Shown: positions 25,577-33,720, numbered from the stretch's first letter. The stretch: 45,514 nt of DNA from Phocaeicola paurosaccharolyticus JCM 15092 (GCF_000613805.1 NZ_BAJR01000027.1:1-45514); one strand, 5' to 3'. Notes: generated from the letters alone by a model not told the origin. Numbers and translations: made by a program.

Positions 25577-26211
25577 AGTACGCCTTGTGCTTTGAGATTA
25601 TCAATATCTGTAATGATACTCTTGGCTATGCAGTCAATGCGAGTGACCAATACTTCCAAAAACATCATGTCGAAATAATAAAGTGAGACCGTTTTTCTGC
25701 GCTCCTTGTCGAAACGTGTGAAAAGCTCGTCTGTTTTTGCATGAGCCTTGTCGTATTCAGCCTTTGCCTTATCACACTTGTCTTCGGTAGCTTGATATTC
25801 ATCATCCTCATAAGCCATGAAGTCCAAACGGTTGCTTAGTGAAGAGTAATCTTTCCAAAGCTGGGTAGATATACCCTTAGCTTCTTGATATTGTTCTTCA
25901 AAAGGTTTGAGGTAGGCATCACAAATTGGCTTTGGGTCAAACGATTGAAAGAAATCTGAATACTGATTATAAATGACAATGAATGATGTAGCTGCCTCAG
26001 ATAGCTGTTTGGCAATGTCAAACAAATGCTCGGCATTGGTATTCAGCTCATCTTCTGCCATCGCAATAATGGCATTGGTATCCTTGTAATGGAGATAGAA
26101 TGTAGATAGAACAAGACACTCTTCATATTCAAGAGCCTTGTTCTTCTCGTATTTGACCAAAAGATTATTGATAGTCTGAAGGTCGGTTGCTATGGATGAT
26201 AGGTTTGTCAT
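25573..26211 (-). CDS. Hypothetical helical protein downstream of AbiE
   Basis: This 212-residue protein is almost entirely alpha-helical and acidic, with coiled-coil character near 110-165 (ATEDKCDKAKAEYDKAHAKT). It has no membrane segment, signal or enzyme motif. It begins 16 nt after the AbiEii stop and overlaps the next gene by 4 nt, which places both in the AbiE transcript. The function is unknown. Confidence 0.6.
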   Translation of the reverse strand: MTNLSSIATDLQTINNLLVKYEKNKALEYEECLVLSTFYLHYKDTNAIIAMAEDELNTNAEHLFDIAKQLSEAATSFIVIYNQYSDFFQSFDPKPICDAYLKPFEEQYQEAKGISTQLWKDYSSLSNRLDFMAYEDDEYQATEDKCDKAKAEYDKAHAKTDELFTRFDKERRKTVSLYYFDMMFLEVLVTRIDCIAKSIITDIDNLKAQGVL

Positions 26212-26227
26212 TGTGATTCTGACTTAA

Positions 26228-27025
26228 TTACTTGATCAATAGCTTGTCAATCAGTTTTTCACGCACCAATTCGTATGCTTCAATTGGGTCAAATGACATC
26301 TCCGGGCGAATAAGCAATTGTGTATCGCCAAGAAAGTCTGGATCTTGCATTTTTTCTTCCATATTGAGGATATATTGCTTATGTGTAGGTGGTTGGCTGA
26401 CCACAAAACTCATGTACTTACGATAGCAGCGTATGACATCATCCAAATTTACATCTGTTTTGGTTAATGCTTCATACAAGTCGAATAAGTCACGACCTTT
26501 TTTGCGTTGATATAGTGCACGAAGTTTCGTGCCGAGCAATTCGGCAAAATGATAGGTGGTGATTTCACATGAACCTTTGAACCACTGACTGTCAACCGTA
26601 AAAGGGTGCTTTACGAGTCCCATCTCATTGAAATGCTCGAAACAATTGATTTCAAGTTTCAGACGGATAGGCATGATTGGCGGTATCTCGGACTCCATAC
26701 GAAATAGCATAGTGTTATTGTACCTCTTTTGCTTGGTAACACGGTCAGGCATAAAGTCCAGAACCTCACCAAGACGAAACATGATGGGTTTGATTGGCCC
26801 TGATGTTATCTGGACAAGGTCAATATCTTCACTGTATCTTGGTTGTGGAGACATATAGAGTTTGTGAAGGGCTGTACCTCCACGAAATGCTAATTGACTA
26901 GCCAAAAACTCGTCGCTGAAAATTGCGACCAACGCACGTGATATGAGCAAATCTTGCTCAACCTGCACATTCTCTTTCCATGGAACCTGTATGCTCCATT
27001 CCTGTATAGATGCTCTGTCTATCAT
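26228..27025 (-). CDS. AbiEii-type nucleotidyltransferase toxin
   Basis: This protein of about 265 residues starts at MIDRASIQEW; the ATG overlaps the AbiEi stop as ATGA. The nucleotidyltransferase motifs are GGTALHK (49-55) and the acidic RYSEDIDL (63-70), as in AbiEii/MenT-like toxins that add nucleotides to RNA such as tRNA. These toxins work with AbiEi in type IV toxin-antitoxin or abortive-infection modules that also stabilise mobile elements. A KGRDLFDLYEA motif in the C-terminal half is also typical. Confidence 0.88.
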   Translation of the reverse strand: MIDRASIQEWSIQVPWKENVQVEQDLLISRALVAIFSDEFLASQLAFRGGTALHKLYMSPQPRYSEDIDLVQITSGPIKPIMFRLGEVLDFMPDRVTKQKRYNNTMLFRMESEIPPIMPIRLKLEINCFEHFNEMGLVKHPFTVDSQWFKGSCEITTYHFAELLGTKLRALYQRKKGRDLFDLYEALTKTDVNLDDVIRCYRKYMSFVVSQPPTHKQYILNMEEKMQDPDFLGDTQLLIRPEMSFDPIEAYELVREKLIDKLLIK

Positions 27026-27825
27026 ATATCGTCTGGTTCTATTGTTTGATTTATTATAACGTTCCATCGGTTGTCTATCTGGCATCCATCTGTAGAATGG
27101 TCAGAATCCAATGGAACTTTCTTCATTCGTTTGTTGTTTGATTTAAGAAGGTTGAACAATGTATTTGCTTGTTCAGTCTCTTCTAAAATGACTTCTGCAA
27201 TATATCCTAATCGTTGCAATGTGGGAATATTGGTTACAGAAAGTAGGGTTTCGAACTGCTTGTTGAAATCTGTATATTCCAAAAGTTCTTCTAAAACAGT
27301 GGCAGCCATGGAAAGTCCACCAATCAATTGGTTATATTGAACTAAATCGACAGCAGTTAGCTCCGGGGAAGAGAATTTCACTCTGCCAGTCTCAGAATTT
27401 TTCTGCATAAGCAGATTCTCTGGTATCTCGCGACGATAGTTCCACATTAATTGATTGTTATATTGGCTGGATGTAGTAGTCTTCGGTAGTATAGTTGTTA
27501 CAGAAAACTTCTGTGGTCGTTGGTGTGCTGCACCATGCAATTCGGCTGCACTAAGTAGGCTTATATAATAAGGCTTGCCTAAATAGGACATCAATTGGTC
27601 TATATAATATAAAGGTGGGACAACGCCACGAGCAGAATATTGCACTGGCATTACTGTGTAAAAGCACTTATATACAGATACAATTATCGATTGCTTTGAC
27701 AAACGATATAATTCAGAGGTAATAACCCTAACAGACGTATTGGGGAATTCCTCCTTTACGTCCGCTATGGAAAATGTAGGTCTTCCTGCAATTTCACGTT
27801 GCTTTATCCAACTTCTTATAGTCAT
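27022..27825 (-). CDS. AbiEi-type antitoxin/regulator
   Basis: This protein of about 267 residues has an N-terminal winged helix (MTIRSWIKQREIAGRPTFSI, then RVITSELYRLSKQSI) and a larger C-terminal domain (LLSAAELHGAAHQRPQKF), as in AbiEi antitoxins. These antitoxins repress their own promoter and counter the AbiEii nucleotidyltransferase. I choose the ATG at 27825 because a TAnnTTTG box at 27843-27850 lies between it and an earlier ATG at 27855. The resulting leader is very short. The gene heads a four-gene transcript with the toxin and two unknown genes. Confidence 0.82.
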   Translation of the reverse strand: MTIRSWIKQREIAGRPTFSIADVKEEFPNTSVRVITSELYRLSKQSIIVSVYKCFYTVMPVQYSARGVVPPLYYIDQLMSYLGKPYYISLLSAAELHGAAHQRPQKFSVTTILPKTTTSSQYNNQLMWNYRREIPENLLMQKNSETGRVKFSSPELTAVDLVQYNQLIGGLSMAATVLEELLEYTDFNKQFETLLSVTNIPTLQRLGYIAEVILEETEQANTLFNLLKSNNKRMKKVPLDSDHSTDGCQIDNRWNVIINQTIEPDDI

Positions 27826-27842
27826 ATCTGTCTGTTTTGGTG

Positions 27843-27850
27843 CAAAGATA
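27843..27850 (-). promoter_or_regulatory. Promoter -7 element for the AbiE operon
   Basis: The minus strand reads TATCTTTG, a full TAnnTTTG match, with the predicted transcript start about 10 nt before the AbiEi ATG at 27825. The -33 region is weak. Confidence 0.6.
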
Positions 27851-27924
27851 AGCATTATCTGCTGATTACTGCACTAAAAAAGGCGAAATATGCAACTTTA
27901 CGACAAAATAATGTATGATTGACA

Positions 27925-27982
27925 CAAAAATCAACCTATATGAGTTGAATTTTGTGTTTAAACTTATATAGGTTGATAATAT
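27925..27982. repeat. Long inverted repeat between integrase and AbiE genes
   Basis: ATCAACCTATAT (27930-27941) and ATATAGGTTGAT (27966-27977) are perfect inverted copies. Pairing continues inward through ATGAGTT/AACTTAT with one mismatch, giving a stem of about 17 bp with a loop of about 14 nt. There is no T-run typical of a terminator, so a protein-binding or recombination site is possible. The gap 27856-28005 holds no gene. Confidence 0.6.
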
Positions 27983-28005
27983 GGATACCATCTATAATGA
28001 TGTCT

Positions 28006-29163
28006 TTATCCGTTTAGTTTGCCGAATGCTTCGTCAATCAAACTGACTGCATCATCCTTCTTCTTATTGATGATTTTTGCATAGATTTGCGTGGTCTCTA
28101 TTTTGCTATGTCCTAACAGCTTGCTAACCGTATAAATATCAACGCCTAAGGTAAGCATCATTGTTCCGAAAGTATGCCTTGAGCAATGAAAAGTTATCGG
28201 TTTGGTGATACCTGCTGCATCCATCCATGGCTTTATATACTGTTTCGTGTTTACTTGGACCGGCAATTTTACAAAGATACGGTCATCATCCTTGGCATTT
28301 CCTCGCTCTGGCAACCAGTTGATTGCCTTTTGGGAGATGGGAAGATACAATGGGGTTGTCGTTTTCTGCATCATAATGTTGATGCGCCACTTATCACCAT
28401 CTTTGATAAGGTCTTTCCAAGTAAGTTGGCGAATATCGCTGATACGCAACCCACAATAGCAGGCAAATAGGAATGCTTGCTTGATGTGAAGATAATCGTG
28501 TGGGGTGGCTTCTATCTTTTTCAATTCTTCAATCGTCAAAAATTCACGTTTACTTTCAGGTACTTTTATCTTATCCTGCAAGGATAACTTATTCAGAGGA
28601 TTATCTGGAATAACATCTTCACGAACTGCCATATTCAGGGCATTTCTTAAACAAGCCATGTAGTTGATAGCCGTATATGTCTTGATGGGATTACCATTCG
28701 GGGAACGATAATCATTTTTCAGGAAGTTGGTCAGTCCGATACAATACTTGCGATCCATCTTTGCCAATGGGATATTGATGTTATAAGCGGTGATGGCATG
28801 AATCGTATTATGAATCAACTTTTTGTCCTTTACACCTTTCTGCTCCTGCTTTTGTCTGAATGTTTCCATCCATTCAGACAATGTCTGTTTGGATTTCAGC
28901 GTGGTAGTTTTTAATCCAGCTTTGTTGTTGGTGTATTCAAGTATTCGGGTGAGCTTGATTGCATTGGCGGCTTGCATGGTCGCCTCATTCTGAGCCTTCG
29001 TCATCGCATTAGTCTCTGGTACAAGGTATAGTTTCAAGAACTCATAACTGCGCTTGCCATCAAGATAGCAGTCCAGATATATAGATTGGACACCTTTAGC
29101 CAGACTCTTGAATCTGAGTCTGATTGGCTCTTTTGTGGATTTTACTGTAATTTTCTTTGCCAT
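28006..29163 (-). CDS. Tyrosine integrase (second of tandem pair)
   Basis: This 385-residue protein, from MAKKITVKST, has an N-terminal arm-binding domain, a SAM-like core-binding domain and a catalytic domain. Catalytic signatures are CGLRISDIRQLTW (Arg), KTTTPLYLP (Lys), FHCSRHTFGT (His and Arg), LLGHSKIETTQIYAKI (His and Tyr). Longer upstream frames run into the preceding integrase and are not used. It is clearly paralogous to the integrase immediately upstream (29192-30346), from which it is separated by 28 nt. Element integrases of this kind are usually located at one end of the element and recombine attachment sites. Confidence 0.88.
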   Translation of the reverse strand: MAKKITVKSTKEPIRLRFKSLAKGVQSIYLDCYLDGKRSYEFLKLYLVPETNAMTKAQNEATMQAANAIKLTRILEYTNNKAGLKTTTLKSKQTLSEWMETFRQKQEQKGVKDKKLIHNTIHAITAYNINIPLAKMDRKYCIGLTNFLKNDYRSPNGNPIKTYTAINYMACLRNALNMAVREDVIPDNPLNKLSLQDKIKVPESKREFLTIEELKKIEATPHDYLHIKQAFLFACYCGLRISDIRQLTWKDLIKDGDKWRINIMMQKTTTPLYLPISQKAINWLPERGNAKDDDRIFVKLPVQVNTKQYIKPWMDAAGITKPITFHCSRHTFGTMMLTLGVDIYTVSKLLGHSKIETTQIYAKIINKKKDDAVSLIDEAFGKLNG

Positions 29164-29191
29164 AGTGGTATCTAGTTTTGAGGTTTGTGAT

Positions 29192-30346
29192 TTAAATTTC
29201 TGCATCATCCAATAGAGCGATGGCGTCATCTTTCTTTTGGTTAATGATTTTTGCATATCGTTGGGTGTGACGAATACTTGTATGTCCCAATAGTTTTGAA
29301 ACCGTATAAAGGTCAACGCCAAGTGTCAGTAACATAGTTGCATACGTATGGCGACTTGTGTGAAAACATACATCCTTATTGATTATCCCTGCTTCCTTAA
29401 CCCAAGGTTTTAGATATTGACCAATCTTATTTTCAGTCAAAGTAGGGAAAACTAAATTGTCTGGGATTCTTTCATCGGTTGGCAACCATTGTATAGCTTG
29501 TTGTGGTAATGGAATATAGATAATCTTTTCTGTTTTGAGCATTCTGATTGCTACTCGCCACATACCATCTTCAAATGAGATATCCTTCCATAACATAGCT
29601 CTAATATCACCAAGGCGCAATCCACAATTACAGGCAAACAGATAGGCTTGCTTTACGATTTCGCTTTTACAAGGGGTCGCTATCAACTTCTTGACTTCTT
29701 CGATAGTGAGGTATTCACGAATCTGTTCAATCGGTTGGATTTTGTCACCAGCCGATAATAGGGTCATTGGATTCATGGGGATGATGTTTTCCCGAACGGC
29801 AGTCGTCAATGCCGTACTGAACTCTAATAAAGTATTGAATCCTGACTTTGGACTTAGGTGATTGCCATTTGAACAAGTATAGCCGGTTCTTAGAAAATCA
29901 ACAAAGCCAAGGCAGAAATCCTTATCAATATCATCCAATGTGACATCTGCATTATATTGCTGTAACAGTGCCTTCACTCTCTTGATAGGAATGAGATTGC
30001 GAACGCCTCGTTTCTTTTGAATCTCATAATACTGATCCATCCAATCGGCAAGTGCCAAACTCTGTTTTGAATCATCTGATTGAATATACTTGCTTTGCTC
30101 CTGTGATTGCCCCTGCAATTCACGCATACGCTTTTTGCGAAGTTTCTCCGCTTTATTTAAGGTGGCTTTGTTTTTCTTGATGGAAGCATCGTCAATTTCC
30201 ATAAGCATAAATAAATCAGGGATACGTTCATAAGTACGTTTCCCATTCTCGTATATCTCCAGATATATTGACTTGCGTCCATCTGCTTTATTCTTAAAGT
30301 AGAACTTGACAGGCTCCTTTTTATAGGTGATTTTTGATGCTTCCAT
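29192..30346 (-). CDS. Tyrosine integrase (first of tandem pair, near element end)
   Basis: This 384-residue protein starts at MEASKITYKK. It has the same domain order as its downstream paralogue. Catalytic residues lie in CGLRLGDIRAMLW, KTEKIIYIP, FHTSRHTYAT and LLGHTSIRHTQRYAKI. A TAnnTTTG promoter box lies 25-32 nt upstream of the start, so it is the first gene of the integrase transcript. It is the last intact gene before gene remnants and the tRNA operon, and so probably marks the right-hand side of the mobile element. Confidence 0.88.
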   Translation of the reverse strand: MEASKITYKKEPVKFYFKNKADGRKSIYLEIYENGKRTYERIPDLFMLMEIDDASIKKNKATLNKAEKLRKKRMRELQGQSQEQSKYIQSDDSKQSLALADWMDQYYEIQKKRGVRNLIPIKRVKALLQQYNADVTLDDIDKDFCLGFVDFLRTGYTCSNGNHLSPKSGFNTLLEFSTALTTAVRENIIPMNPMTLLSAGDKIQPIEQIREYLTIEEVKKLIATPCKSEIVKQAYLFACNCGLRLGDIRAMLWKDISFEDGMWRVAIRMLKTEKIIYIPLPQQAIQWLPTDERIPDNLVFPTLTENKIGQYLKPWVKEAGIINKDVCFHTSRHTYATMLLTLGVDLYTVSKLLGHTSIRHTQRYAKIINQKKDDAIALLDDAEI

Positions 30347-30371
30347 ATCCGTATTATTTTTGTTACCGGCG

Positions 30372-30379
30372 CAAAGGTA
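30372..30379 (-). promoter_or_regulatory. Promoter -7 element for the integrase pair
   Basis: The minus strand reads TACCTTTG, matching TAnnTTTG, about 26 nt before the integrase ATG. No clear -33 TTTG is seen. Confidence 0.6.
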
Positions 30380-30471
30380 ACACAATTCCCTGAATTAGTC
30401 GCAGAAACGAGTAACAAAATATAGCAAAAATAAGAAGTGAGAGTAATTCATAAGAAGAACAATTAATTTAC

Positions 30472-30496
30472 ATAATGCGTTGATATAAAGCATTAT
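30472..30496. repeat. Short inverted repeat near the presumed element end
   Basis: ATAATGC (30472-30478) and GCATTAT (30490-30496) are inverted copies separated by 11 nt. They lie between the integrase promoter and the truncated acetyltransferase, where an attachment site core could lie. No second copy was found in the window. Confidence 0.35.
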
Positions 30497-30518
30497 AAGT
30501 TCTTATCGCTTCCTTTGA

Positions 30519-30788
30519 TTTTTCTTGATTTTTAGCAAATGGGAAATAGGCTACCATATACATGAACAGTATCAGGGAATGGGGTATGCAAGTGAAGCAG
30601 CGCGACTATGCATAGATTATGCCTTTCACTCTTTAAATATTCCGGCTTTATACTCTTATATGAAATATACCAATGTTCCATCATGTCGTGTTGCTGAAAA
30701 GTGTGGTATGACGCTTATTGATGAGTATCATGATCCGATAAACATTAAGACTAAGGTTTATTGTATCAAGAATAGAGATAAAGAATGA
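30519..30788 (+). pseudogene. Truncated GNAT acetyltransferase (C-terminal half only)
   Basis: The frame encodes the C-terminal half of a RimJ/RimL-type GNAT acetyltransferase: the acetyl-CoA loop region EQYQGMGYASEAARLCIDYA, then NIPALYSYMKYTNVPSCRV and AEKCGMTLIDEYHD. The N-terminal half is missing; a stop lies a few codons upstream of the homology. It is on the opposite strand to the element and abuts it. Truncation by insertion of the element is one explanation, and its other half would then lie left of this window. Older decay is the alternative. Confidence 0.65.
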
Positions 30789-30941
30789 AAGCTTTCTTTA
30801 GTAGCAGGAATACAATCACAGACTTTTGAGACTGATCCAGAATTAGTATTATATATGCATAAAAAAGGAATCCCTCAGAATTTCGGTATGATCCCTGATC
30901 CTGAACTACATTATATAATTGGTGTGAGTATAAAAAGATAG
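30789..30941 (+). pseudogene. C-terminal remnant of a probable outer-membrane protein
   Basis: Fifty codons are open directly after the GNAT stop and in the same frame (KLSLVAGIQSQTFETDPEL near the start), ending with PDPELHYIIGVSIKR. There is no start codon of its own. The alternating polar/aromatic end looks like the last strands of an outer-membrane beta-barrel, but the family is not identified. With the truncated GNAT gene it makes a stretch of decayed coding DNA beside the element. Confidence 0.4.
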
Positions 30942-30971
30942 GATTTTCATTTTATTGAAAATCCTATCTTT
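30934..30971 (-). terminator. Terminator of the tRNA-Tyr/tRNA-Gly operon
   Basis: A perfect 16-bp stem (AAAGATAGGATTTTCA with its complement, 6-nt loop) lies 4 nt past the tRNA-Gly 3' end and is followed by T residues on the minus strand. It may also act rightward for the remnant genes. Confidence 0.85.
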
Positions 30972-30974
30972 GAG

Positions 30975-31047
30975 AGCGGAAGACGGGGCTCAAACCCGCG
31001 ACCCTCAGCTTGGAAGGCTAATGCTCTATCAACTGAGCTACTTCCGC
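30975..31047 (-). tRNA. tRNA-Gly (anticodon TCC)
   Basis: A 73-nt cloverleaf has acceptor GCGGAAG/CTTCCGC, D-arm AGCTCAGTTGATAGAGC, anticodon loop CTTCCAA (anticodon TCC, reads GGA) and T-arm with GGTTTGAGCC. CCA is not encoded. It is the second gene of a two-tRNA transcript, 8 nt after tRNA-Tyr. Confidence 0.95.
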
Positions 31048-31055
31048 AAATTTTG

Positions 31056-31138
31056 TGGGCAAAGATGGATTCGAACCACCGAAGTCGAAAGACAGCAGAT
31101 TTACAGTCTGCCCCATTTGGCCACTCTGGTATTTGCCC
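31056..31138 (-). tRNA. tRNA-Tyr (anticodon GTA)
   Basis: An 83-nt class II tRNA has acceptor GGGCAAA/TTTGCCC, anticodon loop CTGTAAA (anticodon GTA), a long variable arm and T-loop GGTTCGAATCC. It is the first gene of the tRNA transcript. Confidence 0.95.
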
Positions 31139-31199
31139 TTTTGCTCTTGAAAAACTTCTCAACTTTTGTGTTGATTACGTTTGTTTCTCAATTGCGATG

Positions 31200-31230
31200 C
31201 AAAGGTACGATTATATTTTGATTTTCCAAA
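31200..31230 (-). promoter_or_regulatory. Promoter of the tRNA-Tyr/tRNA-Gly operon
   Basis: On the minus strand TTTG (31230-31227) is separated by 19 nt from TACCTTTG (31207-31200), a strong match to the Bacteroidetes -33/-7 promoter. It overlaps the last codons of ribH. The predicted start is about 50 nt before the mature tRNA-Tyr. Confidence 0.8.
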
Positions 31231-31705
31231 TATAATCCAACATTTTTATTGCGGAAATTGCACATTCATCGCCCTTGTTACCGAGCTTCCCGCCACATCT
31301 GTCCTCTGCTTGTTCCATGTTGTTTGTGGTAAGTAAACCGTAAATAACTGGTATGTCGCTAATTGTGTTAAGATGAGCCAAACCTTGAGTAGTTCCTTGG
31401 CATATATAATCAAAATGTGGAGTATCACCTCTAACTACGCAACCAAATGCAATAACTGCATCAACTTTTCCGCTTTTAATCATTTGTTGTGCTCCAAAAA
31501 TCAATTCAAAGCTTCCGGGAACAGTCTGAATAATTATATTTTCTTCCTTAGCACCATGTTTTTTTAATGTTTTTACTGCACCCTCCATTAAAGGTATGGT
31601 AATATTATCATTCCATTCTGCCATAATAATTCCAAATCGCATCTTTTCAGCAGATGGTACAGAATTAAAATCATATTCTGATAGGTTGTGATAAATTGTT
31701 GCCAT
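31211..31705 (-). CDS. ribH: 6,7-dimethyl-8-ribityllumazine synthase
   Basis: This 164-residue protein has the full family length. It makes the riboflavin precursor 6,7-dimethyl-8-ribityllumazine from 5-amino-6-ribitylaminouracil and dihydroxybutanone phosphate. Visible motifs are the substrate loop AEWNDNI, VPGSFEL, and the catalytic [11 protein letters not shown] with its His. It normally forms pentamers or icosahedral 60-mers in the cytoplasm. It follows the TPR gene after a terminator-like hairpin, so it has either readthrough or its own transcription. I see no FMN riboswitch upstream. Confidence 0.95.
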   Translation of the reverse strand: MATIYHNLSEYDFNSVPSAEKMRFGIIMAEWNDNITIPLMEGAVKTLKKHGAKEENIIIQTVPGSFELIFGAQQMIKSGKVDAVIAFGCVVRGDTPHFDYICQGTTQGLAHLNTISDIPVIYGLLTTNNMEQAEDRCGGKLGNKGDECAISAIKMLDYIWKIKI

Positions 31706-31728
31706 TTATTTATGTTTTATATTTTATA

Positions 31729-31767
31729 AAAAAAAGGTCGTCTGTACTTTTGGTGCAGACAACCTTT
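31729..31767 (-). terminator. Terminator between the TPR gene and ribH
   Basis: On the minus strand a stem AAAGGTTGTCTG...CAGACGACCTTT (one G-T pair) is followed by eight T residues, 23 nt past the TPR gene stop. Confidence 0.8.
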
Positions 31768-31789
31768 ATATTTTTGTTCTATGATTTAC

Positions 31790-32467
31790 TTACTTGATTG
31801 AAGCACGTTCAATATATTTGTCAATGTCCATTGACTGGTATGATTCAAAGTACTTATTCTTAATTAAAGTATATGCTTCAACTGCTTCGCTGTTCTTGTT
31901 TAGCTTTTCATATAACTCTCCAGCTTGGATAAGGTATATTGGACTTAATGCTTGGCTGTCTGCTTTATCTGCTGCTTTAATAAGAGTAGAAGCAGCTTTG
32001 TCAAGTTGTCCTAACTGAGCATAGCAGTTACCAATTGTACCAAGAATAGCAGGACCTACAAGCTGATCATCTGCGCTGAATTTATCAAGATACTTTATAG
32101 CATCTTCATATTTGCCAAGCTGAGCAAGAGAGATTCCGGCATAAGCATTAGCTAAGTTACCAGCATCTGTTCCACTAAACTCTTCAGCTACTTTTATGAA
32201 TCCTTTGTAACCAACGCTGTCACCGTTAAGTGCCAACTCAAAATTACCATCATCAAAATACTGTTCACCTTTAAAAATTGCCTCAGTTGCTTTTGCTTCT
32301 TTTGGCTCAGCTATGAAGTGTCTGTATCCTAAGTAGCCACCAACAAGAATAACTGCTGCAGCAATACCGCCAATAAGCTTGTTCTTATACTTAAGAATAA
32401 ATGCTTCTGAAGAACCCATAACCTCGTCTAGATCTAAAGGTTGATGAGTATGTTTTTTTTCTGCCAT
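31790..32467 (-). CDS. Membrane-anchored tetratricopeptide-repeat protein
   Basis: This 225-residue protein has one transmembrane helix near 31-49 (KLIGGIAAAVILVGGYLGY) after a short basic cytoplasmic segment. A periplasmic region of TPR-like helical repeats follows (LANAYAGISLAQLGKYEDAI, LGTIGNCYAQLGQLDKAAST, LIQAGELYEKLNKNSEAVEA). The layout resembles YfgM-like ancillary proteins of the Sec translocon/chaperone network. The gene sits between ribH and recF, divergent from recF. Its promoter box lies about 45 nt upstream. Confidence 0.8.
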   Translation of the reverse strand: MAEKKHTHQPLDLDEVMGSSEAFILKYKNKLIGGIAAAVILVGGYLGYRHFIAEPKEAKATEAIFKGEQYFDDGNFELALNGDSVGYKGFIKVAEEFSGTDAGNLANAYAGISLAQLGKYEDAIKYLDKFSADDQLVGPAILGTIGNCYAQLGQLDKAASTLIKAADKADSQALSPIYLIQAGELYEKLNKNSEAVEAYTLIKNKYFESYQSMDIDKYIERASIK

Positions 32468-32506
32468 TTTATATTTTTTTATTATTATCTAATAATTTAT
32501 GGAGAA

Positions 32507-32514
32507 CAAAAGTA
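32507..32514 (-). promoter_or_regulatory. Promoter -7 element for the TPR gene
   Basis: The minus strand reads TACTTTTG (TAnnTTTG), 40 nt before the TPR start codon, in the divergent intergenic region with recF. Confidence 0.6.
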
Positions 32515-32577
32515 GTAGAATTATGTGTATTAAAGAAATTTAGAGAGTTTTTTTTTACTAATTCTCTTTTTTCTCGC

Positions 32578-32585
32578 TAATTTTG
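32578..32585 (+). promoter_or_regulatory. Promoter -7 element for recF
   Basis: TAATTTTG fits TAnnTTTG and lies 24 nt before the recF ATG. The upstream -33 region is T-rich without a clear TTTG. Confidence 0.6.
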
Positions 32586-32608
32586 TCTATGAATAAAATA
32601 AACTGTTA

Positions 32609-33718
32609 ATGATACTGAATCATATATCAATTCTCAATTTTAAAAATCTAGAACAAGTAGAACTCGATTTTTCAAAAAACATAAACTGTATTATTGGTCA
32701 CAACGGTATGGGAAAGACCAATATACTGGATGCTATATATTATCTGTCATTCTGTAAGAGCTTTTTTAACTCTATTGATTCTCAGAATATTAAGCATGAT
32801 CGTGAGTTTGTAGTAGTACAAGGTTTCTACTCGACTGATTCCGGTGACCCGGAGGTGATATATTGTGGATTGAAACGAAAGCTGAAGAAGCAGTTCAAAC
32901 GTAATAAAAAGGAGTATGAACGTCTGTCTGACCATATAGGCTTTATCCCATTGATTATGGTATCACCATCAGATTCAATTCTTATTTCTGGAGGGAGTGA
33001 TGAGAGACGTAGGTTCATGGATCTTGTTATATCTCAATATGACAAAGGGTATCTTGAAGCATTGATGAAATATAACAAAGCCCTTACTCAGAGAAATATG
33101 CTTCTTAAGGCTGACAACATGCCTGATGGAGATGTAATGGATATTCTAGAGGATGTTATGTCGCAGACAGGAAAAGTAATCTTTGAGAAGAGGGAGAAAT
33201 TTATATCAGAGTTTATTCCGGTCTTCCAGGAGATATATTCCACAATATCACAGAACAAAGAGAAAGTTAGCCTTGAATATGAATCTCATGCCAAATTAGC
33301 CGATCTTTCACTCTTATTAAAGGAGAGTAGGGAGAAAGATAGAATTATGGGATTCTCGCTTAAAGGTATACATAAGGATGATCTGATTATGGGACTTGGA
33401 GATTTTCCAATAAAGAGGGAAGGGTCTCAAGGACAGAACAAGACATATCTTATTGCACTAAAGTTGGCACAGTTTGATTTCCTTAAAAGAACAGGTAGCA
33501 ATACTGTACCTATCTTACTTCTTGATGATATATTTGACAAACTTGATGCTACAAGAGTAGAGCAGATAGTACGACTTGTTTCAGGTGATAAGTTTGGTCA
33601 GATATTTATTACAGATACAAATCGTGACCACCTCGACAAGATACTTTCTAATAATGATGATGAGTATAAAATCTTCTTTGTAGAGGATGGCAATATTAAC
33701 GAAATAACTAGAGGATAG
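32609..33718 (+). CDS. recF: DNA replication and repair protein RecF
   Basis: This 369-residue protein has full family length. It is an ABC/SMC-type ATPase that helps load RecA at gaps during recombinational repair. Walker A is GHNGMGKT (30-37), the signature region is EGSQGQNKTYLIALKLA and Walker B is PILLLDDIFDKLD. The start lies 24 nt after a TAnnTTTG box. It is followed after 2 nt by the DUF721 gene. Confidence 0.96.
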   Translation: MILNHISILNFKNLEQVELDFSKNINCIIGHNGMGKTNILDAIYYLSFCKSFFNSIDSQNIKHDREFVVVQGFYSTDSGDPEVIYCGLKRKLKKQFKRNKKEYERLSDHIGFIPLIMVSPSDSILISGGSDERRRFMDLVISQYDKGYLEALMKYNKALTQRNMLLKADNMPDGDVMDILEDVMSQTGKVIFEKREKFISEFIPVFQEIYSTISQNKEKVSLEYESHAKLADLSLLLKESREKDRIMGFSLKGIHKDDLIMGLGDFPIKREGSQGQNKTYLIALKLAQFDFLKRTGSNTVPILLLDDIFDKLDATRVEQIVRLVSGDKFGQIFITDTNRDHLDKILSNNDDEYKIFFVEDGNINEITRG

Positions 33719-33720
33719 CT

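Noticed and set aside
30975..31047. tRNA-Gly 3' end as the element's attachment site
   Set aside because: No second copy of the tRNA 3' segment was found in the window, and intact terminator and remnant genes lie between it and the integrases. The left end is outside the window, so this is unresolved rather than disproved.
31706..31789. FMN riboswitch upstream of ribH
   Set aside because: The short region holds only a terminator hairpin and none of the conserved RFN element segments.
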